NCBI GenBank assembly: GCA_963767685.1
Contig: CAVYEZ010000013.1
Coordinates: forward strand, 62,001-126,000
Origin: Trebonia sp963767685
Lineage (GTDB): Bacteria; Actinomycetota; Actinomycetes; Streptosporangiales; Streptosporangiaceae
DNA: 64,000 nt
Direction: 5' to 3'
Shown piece by piece: positions 33,508 to 41,459 of the stretch. Each line of letters starts with the position of its first letter. Position 1 is the first letter of the stretch. The notes under the pieces were generated by a model. That model was not told the DNA's origin. It ran no database searches and worked only from the letters and a program-made list of their open reading frames with translations. The position numbers and the translations under genes are program-made.

Positions 33508-35985
33508 ATGACAGCAGATAGTCACGCAAACGGAGGCGCAGTGCCCACCATTCAGCCGCCGGAGGTTCGGCACGCGGACAAACCCGCGGGCAAAGTCGCG
33601 CTGCCCAGGATCCGCCTCGCGGCTCTCCTGGGGATGCTCGCCACAGCCGCCCTGCTCGGCGTCGTGTCCGCCACTGCCGGCCTCGGCGCCGTCGGCTGGA
33701 TCACTGGCCTGGTCACCGGTTCGGCAGCGGCCGCGCTGCTTGTCGCCGCCCGGAGGCGCAGCGACCAGCCGACGATACTGCCCGCGGACTGGGTCACCCT
33801 GAGCCGGATGCTGCTGATCGCCGGAGTCACGGGCCTGGTTGCCGACTCCTTCAGCCGGCCGGCGTCGATCACGGCGCTGGTCACCCTGTCCGCCGTCGCG
33901 CTGGCTCTCGACGCGGTAGACGGCCAGGTGGCGCGCCGGACCGGCACCGCCACCCCGCTCGGCGCCCGCATCGACGGCGAGGCCGACGCCTTCCTCATCC
34001 TGGTGCTCAGCATCGCCGTGTCCCGGGACTACGGCGGCTGGGTGCTGGCCATCGGCGCCGCCCGCTACGCGCTGCTGATAGCGGGCTGGCTGCTCCCGTG
34101 GCTGGCGGCACCGTTGCCCCCCCGGTACTGGGGAAAGGTCGTGGCCGCGGTCACGGGCATCGTGCTCGTCGTCGCCGCCTCCGGACTGCTCGCGCGCGGC
34201 ACCGGAATCATCGCGGTCGTCGTCGCATTGCTGCTGCTGGCCGAGTCATTCGGCCGCAACGTGATCTGGCTGTACCGGACCGGCGCCGGCCCGCGCACCC
34301 GCCGGACCTTGCGGCTGACCATCACCGTGCTATCGGTCCTGCTCCTCTGGTTCGTCCTTTTGCTCCCTGACCGTATCTACCAGATCTCCTTCGACGCTTT
34401 TGTCCGCATCCCGATCGAATTGCTCGTCTTGGTTGCCGTGGCGCTGGTGCTGCCGACCTGGCCTCGACGCATCGTGGCCGCTGTCGCCGGGTTCCTCTTC
34501 GGCGTGCTCATCTTCGCCAAGTTCCTCAACATGGGCTACTACGACTTGCTTGACCGGGCGTTTAACCCGGTGACCGACTGGGGCGAGATCGCACAGGCCA
34601 AGGGCGTACTACAAGACGCGATCGGCGCCAAGCTCACAAACATCGTGGCCGTCGTGCTCGTGATCGGTCTCGTCATGATCATCGCCGCGATCATCGCGGC
34701 AGCGATTCACGTCACCGCCGTTGCCGCCCGTCACCGCCGCGGCAGCGTCCGCGGCATTGCTGTTCTCGCCGCCGTCTGGGGGCTGTCCGCTGGCCTGTCA
34801 CTGCAGCTCATCCCGGGGTCTCCGGTCGCCTCGGCCAGCGAAACCGCTCTGGCGGTCGCGCAGGTACGCGCCACCCAGTCCGCGCTCGCCGACCCGCGGG
34901 GCTTCGGGCAGGCCATCCACGGCTCCGACCCCGAGGCCGCCATCCCCGCTTCTGACCTGCTGACCGGGCTGCGCGGCAAGGACGTCCTCATCGTCTTCGT
35001 CGAAAGCTACGGGCAGGTCGCCGTCCAGGGTACGAGCTTCTCGCCGGGCGTCGACGCCGTCCTGCGCCAGCAAGAGGGCATGCTGGCCCGCGCCGGCTGG
35101 TCCACGCAGAGCGCGTGGGAAGGCTCCCCGACCTCCGGTGGGGTCAGCTGGCTCGGCCACTCCACCCTGCAGTCAGGCCTGTGGGTTAACAGCCAGCAGC
35201 GATATGACGAGCTCATCGCCAGCCAGCGGTTCACTCTCAGCGACGCCTTCAACAAGGCCGGGTGGCACACGGTCGCCGACGACCCGGAGGACGACGACTG
35301 GCCTCCCGGCAGCACCTTCTACCATTACGACCAGCTCTATAACCGGTCTAACGTCGGCTACAAGGGCCCGGACTTCAGCTACTCGGCGATGCCCGACCAG
35401 TACATGTATGCCGAGTTCCAGCGGCTTGAGCTCACCCCCGGCCACCAGCCGGTGTTCGCCGAGATCGACACGACCTCCTCGCATACCCCCTGGGTCCCGC
35501 TGCCGTCCATGGTGCCCTGGAACCAGGTCGGCAACGGCTCGATATTCGACGCCCAGCGGGGGACGGCCGCAGACGTGGCCCGGGTATGGAGCAACACCAA
35601 TGCTGTGCGCCAGTTCTTCGGTCTGTCAATCCAGTACTCGATGACCGCCCTCACTTCGTGGGTCACCGAGCTGAACGACCCGAACCTCGTGCTCATCCTG
35701 CTCGGCGACGAGCAGCCGCACAGCACCGTCAGCGGTAACGCGCCTAACAATGAGGTGCCGATCTCGATCATCACCCGTGCCCCGTCGGTGCTCAAGCAGA
35801 TGTCCTCCTGGCACTGGCAGAACGGGCTGCTGCCTACTTCCGGCGCTCCGCTCGAGCCCATGGACGCCTTCCGCAATCAGTTCCTCAACACCTTCAGCAG
35901 CAACACCCCGGCCCCGGAGGCTGCGCCGGCCCAAGGATCCGCCGTAGCGCAGGCAGCCGCGGCGAGCGGGACCTCGGGACGGTGA
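33508..35985 (+). CDS. Fusion of CDP-alcohol phosphotransferase and alkaline-phosphatase-superfamily domain
   Basis: 825 aa with two enzymes. Residues about 90-240 are a CDP-alcohol phosphatidyltransferase: ALDAVDGQVARRTG and GARIDGEADAFLIL give the D-x2-DG-x2-AR-x8-G-x3-D-x3-D signature. Several helices link it to a C-terminal region from about residue 490 (DVLIVFVESYGQV, TSSHTPWVPLPSM, LVLILLGDEQPHST) that has the layout of extracellular phosphatase/LTA-synthase-like enzymes, with the usual nucleophile at Ser or Thr not certain. It could make and then process or polymerise a lipid head group. ATG 33508 or GTG 33541 (better GGAGG). Confidence 0.82.
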   Translation: MTADSHANGGAVPTIQPPEVRHADKPAGKVALPRIRLAALLGMLATAALLGVVSATAGLGAVGWITGLVTGSAAAALLVAARRRSDQPTILPADWVTLSRMLLIAGVTGLVADSFSRPASITALVTLSAVALALDAVDGQVARRTGTATPLGARIDGEADAFLILVLSIAVSRDYGGWVLAIGAARYALLIAGWLLPWLAAPLPPRYWGKVVAAVTGIVLVVAASGLLARGTGIIAVVVALLLLAESFGRNVIWLYRTGAGPRTRRTLRLTITVLSVLLLWFVLLLPDRIYQISFDAFVRIPIELLVLVAVALVLPTWPRRIVAAVAGFLFGVLIFAKFLNMGYYDLLDRAFNPVTDWGEIAQAKGVLQDAIGAKLTNIVAVVLVIGLVMIIAAIIAAAIHVTAVAARHRRGSVRGIAVLAAVWGLSAGLSLQLIPGSPVASASETALAVAQVRATQSALADPRGFGQAIHGSDPEAAIPASDLLTGLRGKDVLIVFVESYGQVAVQGTSFSPGVDAVLRQQEGMLARAGWSTQSAWEGSPTSGGVSWLGHSTLQSGLWVNSQQRYDELIASQRFTLSDAFNKAGWHTVADDPEDDDWPPGSTFYHYDQLYNRSNVGYKGPDFSYSAMPDQYMYAEFQRLELTPGHQPVFAEIDTTSSHTPWVPLPSMVPWNQVGNGSIFDAQRGTAADVARVWSNTNAVRQFFGLSIQYSMTALTSWVTELNDPNLVLILLGDEQPHSTVSGNAPNNEVPISIITRAPSVLKQMSSWHWQNGLLPTSGAPLEPMDAFRNQFLNTFSSNTPAPEAAPAQGSAVAQAAAASGTSGR

Positions 35986-36632
35986 CCGCTATGACACTGG
36001 GCTGGGATAACCCCACGGCAGTTCCCACCACTACCATCCTGCTAAGGCACGGTGATACCCGGCTGTCACCCGAGCACCGGTTCAGCGGACAGCGTGACCT
36101 CCCGCTCAGCGCCAGCGGAACCCGGCAGGCCAAGGCCGCTGCCTGCCGCCTGGCCGCTGGTGCCCCGATCGACGCCGTGGTCAGTTCCCCACTGCGGCGC
36201 GCTGTCGACACCGCCGCCATCGCGGCGGCCGAGCTTGGCCTGACCGCGGTCATCGATGATGATCTCCGGGAAACCGACTTCGGTGACTGGGACGGCTTCA
36301 CCCTGGCCGAAATCCAGCAGCGATGGCCCGCGGCCGTGGCCCGCTGGCGGCGCGACCCGCAGCAGCCCCCGCCGGGCGGGGAGAGCTTCGCCGACGCCGC
36401 GCAGCGGGTAAACCGGGCCTGTGACCGGCTACTGCGGGACCACAGCGGCCAGACCGTCCTGGTGGTGAGTCATATCAGCCCGATAAAGATCCTGCTGTGC
36501 CGGGCGCTGGGCGTCCCGCTCGACACCATTTACCGGCTGTATCTCGGCTCCGCCTGCATCAGCAAGATCCAGTGGCACGGCCGCGAATTTGCCGCCGTTC
36601 ACTGTGTCAATGACACCAGCCACCTTCCCTGA
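35982..36632 (+). CDS. Histidine phosphatase (phosphoglycerate-mutase-like)
   Basis: 216 aa. ILLRHGDTRLSPEHRFSGQR carries the phosphorylated His (LRHG), SSPLRRAVDTA the second Arg, and VSHISPIKIL the second His; DFGDWDGFT has the acid Glu/Asp area. Similar to the phosphatase half of actinobacterial RNase H/acid phosphatases and to CobC-type enzymes. GTG 35982 overlaps the fusion gene stop. It could dephosphorylate a ribosylated or nucleotide intermediate derived from RibA. Confidence 0.85.
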   Translation: MTAMTLGWDNPTAVPTTTILLRHGDTRLSPEHRFSGQRDLPLSASGTRQAKAAACRLAAGAPIDAVVSSPLRRAVDTAAIAAAELGLTAVIDDDLRETDFGDWDGFTLAEIQQRWPAAVARWRRDPQQPPPGGESFADAAQRVNRACDRLLRDHSGQTVLVVSHISPIKILLCRALGVPLDTIYRLYLGSACISKIQWHGREFAAVHCVNDTSHLP

Positions 36633-36641
36633 CCCACCGAA

Positions 36642-37025
36642 TCAGCCAGCCAGCCGGGCGCGGTACCCGCCAAACGCGACCGCCGTCTCCCATACCCGTA
36701 CCGCCAAGGTCTCGCCGCCCGCGGCGAGGACGGTGCGCGAGAGACTGTCGTGCACCCAGCGGGCGAACACCTCGACGGTGACCGCCTCGGCCTCAGCTGG
36801 GCGTATCTCCTCCAGGTTGCGGCCATCGACCCGGCTGGTCAGCTCGGTGAGCGCCGCTTCCAGGACATCCAGGTCACAGACCATGCCCCGCTCATCGAGC
36901 TGCTCGCGGTCCACGACGATCTCAATCCGGTAGTCGTGATCATGGAGTTGCCCCTCTGGCCCGGGCATTCCCGGCATGACGTGGAAGGCACGGACGCTTC
37001 GGCTCAGCCCGACTTCACAGGTCAC
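36642..37025 (-). CDS. 6-pyruvoyl-tetrahydropterin synthase / QueD-like protein
   Basis: About 127 aa. The N-terminal SVRAFHVMPG contributes a zinc His and LHDHDYRIEIVV the second pair (normally HGHNY); CDLDVLEAALTEL and LEEIRPAEAEAVTVEVFARW match the family. The catalytic Cys region is replaced by GMVCDLD, so the Cys may be shifted. Acts on a pterin-like or dihydroneopterin-triphosphate-like compound. I chose GTG 37025 (VTCEVGLSR), overlapping the dehydrogenase stop with an AGGAG upstream; ATG 37043 is an alternative. Confidence 0.78.
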   Translation of the reverse strand: MTCEVGLSRSVRAFHVMPGMPGPEGQLHDHDYRIEIVVDREQLDERGMVCDLDVLEAALTELTSRVDGRNLEEIRPAEAEAVTVEVFARWVHDSLSRTVLAAGGETLAVRVWETAVAFGGYRARLAG

Positions 37026-37995
37026 CGGCAGCACTCCTGTCATAGTTGAGAACGGCATGCATCAACCCGGGTCTCCCTTGATCCACGGCTCGGAACGCCT
37101 CGGCGGCGTGGTCAAAGTCGAAGACGTCGGTGCACAATTGCGCCAACGGTAGCTCGGAAGCGAGCGCAACGGTTTCCTGGCGGCGCCGGGACCGGCTCCA
37201 GGTCCCGGACTGGCGGGCTGGCACGGTGGATACCTGAGTGCTGCGGATCGTGAGGCGCCGCCGGTGGAAGGCGCCGCCGAGCGGCATCACTACGGGTTTG
37301 GTGCCGAACCACGACGCGATCAGCAGAGTCCCCTCGCGGGCCAGCATGTTCAGCGCCATCGCCGGCGCATCCGGGTTACCGCTGGCGTCAATGACCAGCG
37401 GGACCTCCTCCTTCAGCAGTTCCGCGGGTGCCGCGGCGGAGGCACCGAGGCTGGTGGCGATGGCGCGCCGCCACTCCTGCGGCTCGGCAATCAGCGGCCG
37501 CCACCCGGCGCGCTGCAGCAGCAGGCCGGTCAGGAGCCCGAGCACGCCCGCGCCGAGCACGATGACCCGGTCGCGATAGCCGCTCCCGGCGTCGAGCGTC
37601 ACTTGCAGCGCCGTCTCGACCAGGGGGAACAAGGTCGCGGCGGCGGGATCGACGGCGGGCAGCGGAATCAGTTCACCAGCCGGAGCCGTGAACACGTCCT
37701 GGTGCGGATGGAACGCGAAGACCCGCTGGCCGGACCCTGCTACTTCGCCGACGCATGCATATCCGTAGGCGAAGGGGTAGGAGAAGGTGCCGCCGAGCGC
37801 GTCGATCGTGTCGTCCAGCGCCAGGCCGGCAGGGACCTCGCCGCGGTACACCAGCCGTTCGGTGCCGCCGCTGATGCCGGAGCTCAGGGTGCGGACAAGG
37901 ACCTCGCCTGCCGCAGGCCGCGGTGTGGGCAATTCCCTGATTTCCACACAGCGCGGGGCGGTATGAAACAGCGCGCGGGCCGGTATGTCGCTCAC
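37015..37995 (-). CDS. Zinc-type alcohol dehydrogenase (MDR superfamily)
   Basis: 326 aa. GroES-like N-terminus (AGEVLVRTLSSGISGGTERL), then a Rossmann domain with VIVLGAGVLGLLTGLLLQRAG. The usual catalytic Cys and GHE motif are absent: the equivalent reads SGISGGTE, so it is a zinc-poor medium-chain reductase, as in bacteriochlorophyllide- and pterin-linked members. Starts the minus-strand run of dehydrogenase then PTPS-like. Confidence 0.82.
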   Translation of the reverse strand: MSDIPARALFHTAPRCVEIRELPTPRPAAGEVLVRTLSSGISGGTERLVYRGEVPAGLALDDTIDALGGTFSYPFAYGYACVGEVAGSGQRVFAFHPHQDVFTAPAGELIPLPAVDPAAATLFPLVETALQVTLDAGSGYRDRVIVLGAGVLGLLTGLLLQRAGWRPLIAEPQEWRRAIATSLGASAAAPAELLKEEVPLVIDASGNPDAPAMALNMLAREGTLLIASWFGTKPVVMPLGGAFHRRRLTIRSTQVSTVPARQSGTWSRSRRRQETVALASELPLAQLCTDVFDFDHAAEAFRAVDQGRPGLMHAVLNYDRSAAGDL

Positions 37996-38418
37996 TTAGC
38001 CGCCAACTATCTGTACAGGACGGTTGATCAGTCCACCTGGATGCAGGAGCGGAAAGACTCGGTTTCAAGTTCGAGGATACCTTCGGCAGTGATATCACGT
38101 GTAGCCGTGGTGAAGCCAGGGGAAGGCGGTCCGCCAGGTGAAGCTCCGAGCACCACGGCGGGGGGCCCAGGTTTCGTACGCTCAGCTCACTGCCGCTCAG
38201 GCTGCTTTCACGCCGGATCGGGTACGTCACCAGACGGTGCTCGCCGCGCTGCAGCCAGCATGAATGGGCTCACTGTGCCGGCATAACGCCGTCGACCACC
38301 TGATCACCCGATCAGCGCCGCTCACCGTGCACGGGTGCTGACCGCGCCCGCCGACCTGAACCACCTGATCGTGCCCCGCTTAGCGAGTCACGCTGATCAC
38401 CCTGGCTAACCACCCCGA
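37996..38418. other. Gene-poor boundary between the biosynthetic cluster and the 38-54 kb island
   Basis: No convincing gene. A short frame ends at TGA 38260-38262 (VSYAQLTAAQAAFTPDRVRH), without recognisable family. From about 38300 to 38400 the motifs CCTGATCA, GATCACCC and TGATCACCCTGG recur, as in transposon-end debris. It should also hold the dehydrogenase promoter. Base composition drops in G+C from here to about 40.7 kb. Confidence 0.35.
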
Positions 38419-39168
38419 TTAGCTCTGAATGCTGTTCACGTTCATGCCGACTACTTTATCCGCGTCACGAACGCCTGCCAGGCGTGCGAAATTCAAGGCA
38501 TATTCCACTAGGCGGGACTGGACGCCCCGGAGTTCACGCCTGCAGTCCTGATGATACTGCCAGGCAATGTCACGGCCATTGGGATCCGCGTCCTCGAACT
38601 CTTTCAAACGCGGGTGCCATTTCGACAGAAACGGCCGGATCTCCTGGTTGAGCATTCTCACGGCCAAAATCTCTACCGTCTGGCCGCCTGAGACCGGGAC
38701 GGAGGGCCGGCTGCCCTTCAGGGTTTCCCGGGTAGTGGCGAACAGGCCGTATAGCGAGGTCAGTGCCTCGCGGATTCTTCCCTCGTCATCCGCGAGCGGC
38801 TGTGTTGATACCCTCGTGACAACTTCGACGTAGAGCTTCCAGGCAACCTGGCGTGCATCATTGTTGACCACGAATGTCAGTTCGCTGATCTGGGGAACAT
38901 TTACTTTTATTTCCGTCAGTTGCGCGGTACGCAGATACTTCTGCAGTGCCACGACCGCGGCGGCGCCTGCCAGGCCGCCTATAATTACATACAAATTTCG
39001 GCCCGTAATATGGGCAATGGTAAAGACAATAAGACCGACGATCGCCCCTATGAGGGTCGCGGCCGCAACCTGCCCGACGCGACTGCGGGAGGCCTGCTTG
39101 AACATGGTCTGGTCCAAAAATACGACAGCTCCTGGCAGGGGACGCCTGCCACCGGTCTCGTGATGCAT
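38419..39168 (-). CDS. Two-TM membrane protein of unknown function
   Basis: 249 aa. Two hydrophobic helices near residues 33-53 and 58-75 with a short loop put most of the protein in the cytosol. The rest looks mostly helical (LTSLYGLFATTRETLKGS and RRELRGVQSRLVEYALNFAR) with a short strand region after the second helix (TEIKVNVPQISELTFVV). Codon use is less G/C-rich than the surroundings. ATG 39105 (MFKQ) would give 228 aa. Divergent from the deoxyribosyltransferase-Nudix gene with 59 bases between. Shape resembles two-TM effectors of nucleotide-signalling systems; not demonstrated. Confidence 0.55.
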   Translation of the reverse strand: MHHETGGRRPLPGAVVFLDQTMFKQASRSRVGQVAAATLIGAIVGLIVFTIAHITGRNLYVIIGGLAGAAAVVALQKYLRTAQLTEIKVNVPQISELTFVVNNDARQVAWKLYVEVVTRVSTQPLADDEGRIREALTSLYGLFATTRETLKGSRPSVPVSGGQTVEILAVRMLNQEIRPFLSKWHPRLKEFEDADPNGRDIAWQYHQDCRRELRGVQSRLVEYALNFARLAGVRDADKVVGMNVNSIQS

Positions 39169-39227
39169 GCCCCCACAGCGTAGGCTACAGCAAAGATCAC
39201 TGGTGCGGCGGAACGGAGAGAGCAGTC

Positions 39228-40421
39228 ATGTCACGCGAGATACTGACGGTCCGACCCGGCCAGCCGATCCCGGAATCCTGGGACGCCAGCATATACATCG
39301 GGCTGCCCGGAACGGCTTCTAGCCGCACGGCCGCCCTGTGGACCGCTGAGATAATAGATCTGCTTGAAAAACAGTGGGCCGCCGACGGCCGGCTGGTGAT
39401 ATTTCTCGCAAACCTGGACGGAAACGCTCAGCAGTCCACGTCGGATGGCATTATCAACTGGAATCACTATGTTGTAGCCGTCGCCGATGTCTTGATGCTC
39501 TGGTGGCCGCGAAACCCGGATCCTGCTTGGATGCAAGCTGCCGTACTCGCTTGGGAGGGCAGCCGGCAAGTGCTCTGGGGAATGCCAGAGAACTCGTCTC
39601 AAAACAGCCCCTGGATGCGGTACGCCAGTAAGAATGTACTCGGTGCCGCGAGTTCGCCGCGCGATATGGCTAATCAGGCCCTTGGCATTATCGGCGGCGG
39701 GGCGGCTCGTGTCGCGGGAGAGCGCGAAATTCCGCTTCACCTTTGGATCACCGAAAGCTTCCAGCGCTGGTACTCCGCTCAAACGGCCGCGGGAAATCAG
39801 TTGCGCGGAGCCCGCCTGGTGTGGACCTTCCACACCGGGCCAGAAAAGCAGTTGCTACTGTACTGGGCGCTGCATGTCAGCATCTGGGTTGAAGCTGAGG
39901 ACCGCATCAAGTCAAACGAGGTTGTTGTCTCAAGGCCTGATATTTCCGTTCTGGCGCTGTACAGGCGGCGAGCAAAAATCAATGATACAACTATTATCCT
40001 GGTACGGGAGTTTCGCAGTCCCGCCTCCACGCCCGACGGACTTGTGCACGAGCTGCCGAGCGGGTCCGGTTCCGCCCAAGTGGGCGCAGCTCTCCAGGCT
40101 GTCATCGAGACGGAAGAGGAGACCGGGTTTGCTATCGACGCGGGCCGTGTTCGCGCATACGGCAGCCGGCAGCTAGCGGCGACAATGTCAGCCCACCATG
40201 CTCACCTTTACGCGGCCGAAATCACCGACGAGGAGATATCTCGTCTCCGGGAGACGCAGACTGATATGCACGGAGCCGGTGACACCGAGCAAACCTGGAC
40301 TGAGATCACGACTTTCGGCGACCTCCGCCGGAACAGGCTGGTGGACTGGTCGACACTCGGAATGATCTCAGCAATAATGCTTGACGTATCCGAATCCGCC
40401 GACCGCCTGCGAGCGTCATGA
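39228..40421 (+). CDS. Nucleoside 2-deoxyribosyltransferase-like domain fused to a Nudix hydrolase
   Basis: 397 aa. Residues 1-150 look like a deoxyribosyltransferase-like nucleotide-processing fold: SIYIGLPGTASSRTAALW, then VIFLANLDGN and ADVLMLWWPRNPDPAWM. The C-terminal half carries a Nudix hydrolase core (IILVREFRSPASTPDGLVHE), with an incomplete Nudix box AVIETEEETGFAID preceded by GSGSAQVGAALQ. Both activities act on nucleotides or nucleosides. ATG 39228 has a GAGAG upstream. Such fusions often accompany nucleotide-based conflict systems. Confidence 0.65.
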   Translation: MSREILTVRPGQPIPESWDASIYIGLPGTASSRTAALWTAEIIDLLEKQWAADGRLVIFLANLDGNAQQSTSDGIINWNHYVVAVADVLMLWWPRNPDPAWMQAAVLAWEGSRQVLWGMPENSSQNSPWMRYASKNVLGAASSPRDMANQALGIIGGGAARVAGEREIPLHLWITESFQRWYSAQTAAGNQLRGARLVWTFHTGPEKQLLLYWALHVSIWVEAEDRIKSNEVVVSRPDISVLALYRRRAKINDTTIILVREFRSPASTPDGLVHELPSGSGSAQVGAALQAVIETEEETGFAIDAGRVRAYGSRQLAATMSAHHAHLYAAEITDEEISRLRETQTDMHGAGDTEQTWTEITTFGDLRRNRLVDWSTLGMISAIMLDVSESADRLRAS

Positions 40422-40750
40422 TGCAGGCCGGCCGGGATTCGGCGCGTAGCCTGTAGAGCCGCAGGGCACCTTGTTACGCGGTCCGCGGGCGCACCGCACA
40501 CGGCCCGCGTACCGGGGGCGGCCCTTTCCGGCAGCATCTCTCCCGGTTATCCCGCCTGACCTTCACCAGCAATCCCACAGTTACGAACAACAACTTCCGT
40601 ATCAGGCAGCGGCGGCGTTATGGTTAACCGCGGGGGCCTCGATATCAAGATCATCTGCGGGTCTGGCGGAGTACCGGACGATCTGCAATTATATGGGTGT
40701 GAAGGAACAAGACCCATCTGAATCAAGGCTTCGGCCTGATTCGCCTGGCA
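40422..40750. other. Intergenic region upstream of the GrpE-DnaK operon
   Basis: 329 bases without a convincing gene. It contains a G/C-rich hairpin-like stretch (40480-40520), then an A/T-richer segment (about 40590-40710) in which the operon promoter probably lies. I saw no CIRCE (GTGAG or TTAGCACTC) or HAIR (CTTGAGT-N7-ACTCAAG) element, so the operon is not obviously under classical heat-shock control. Confidence 0.35.
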
Positions 40751-41425
40751 ATGGCCTGGGGGTGTTTAGCGTTGCTTAGGGCAGGGAAAAAGGGTCGGCC
40801 TGAGGAATCCTCCGGCAAGCAGAATGGTGCGGCCGGTTCCGACGCGGAGTGGCCGGGGTCTGCTGAGCTGAGAGATGCGGCCGAGCGCCTTCGCCTAATT
40901 GAGGAGCAGGTTAGCGAGTTTCACCGGCGCTCGGCGCACCGGGAAAGCGTGATCGACCGCCTGCACGCCGAGAACCGGGAGCTGGAAGGCGCAGTCAGCC
41001 GCTCGGTGCTGGAGCCGGTCGCGGCCGACCTGCTGCGACTTTACGATGCCCTCCGTCAAGAGGCCGCCCGGCTTGCTGACGCGGCGCCCGCCCCGGCTGA
41101 TCCCGGCCTTCTCCTGCGGTTCGCTGAGGATGTCGAGCTCATCCTCGACCGCTGCGGCTTCGAGCCGGTCACCGCGGCTCCAGGGGACCGGCTGAAGGTA
41201 GGTGAGCACGCGGTGTCGTCAGTCGCCGACACCACCGACCCCGGACTGGACGGGACCGTGGCCCAGGTGACCGCCACCGGCTTGCGGGACCGGGCCACCG
41301 GCAAGGTCCGCCGCCCGCTGCGGGCGCAGGTGTACCGGTTCGCCGGGCAGCCGGAGCCGGCCGGCCGAGGCGGGGAGGAGCAGGCCGGCGTCCCCGATGC
41401 GGGCGCCGGGGAGAACGTCGCGTGA
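40751..41425 (+). CDS. GrpE-like nucleotide exchange factor
   Basis: 224 aa. Residues about 40-90 form a coiled coil (ELRDAAERLRLIEEQVSEFH and SVIDRLHAENRELEGA), followed by the GrpE head: LEPVAADLLRLYDALRQEA, then VELILDRCGFEPVTAAPGDR and VAQVTATGLRDRATGKVRRP, which match the family's beta domain. It is not the chromosomal grpE: it is divergent, has a long C-terminal tail and sits next to a lid-less Hsp70. It should release ADP from that partner only. The next gene starts 34 bases downstream. Confidence 0.72.
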   Translation: MAWGCLALLRAGKKGRPEESSGKQNGAAGSDAEWPGSAELRDAAERLRLIEEQVSEFHRRSAHRESVIDRLHAENRELEGAVSRSVLEPVAADLLRLYDALRQEAARLADAAPAPADPGLLLRFAEDVELILDRCGFEPVTAAPGDRLKVGEHAVSSVADTTDPGLDGTVAQVTATGLRDRATGKVRRPLRAQVYRFAGQPEPAGRGGEEQAGVPDAGAGENVA

Positions 41426-41459
41426 CGGCGCGGGACGTGATGACAGGGGGACAACGACA

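Noticed and set aside
40422..40750. CIRCE or HAIR heat-shock operator ahead of grpE
   Set aside because: No inverted repeat with the known consensus was found by eye.
40471..40779. 102-codon frame upstream of grpE
   Set aside because: No ribosome site, irregular composition and overlap with the start of the supported grpE-like gene.
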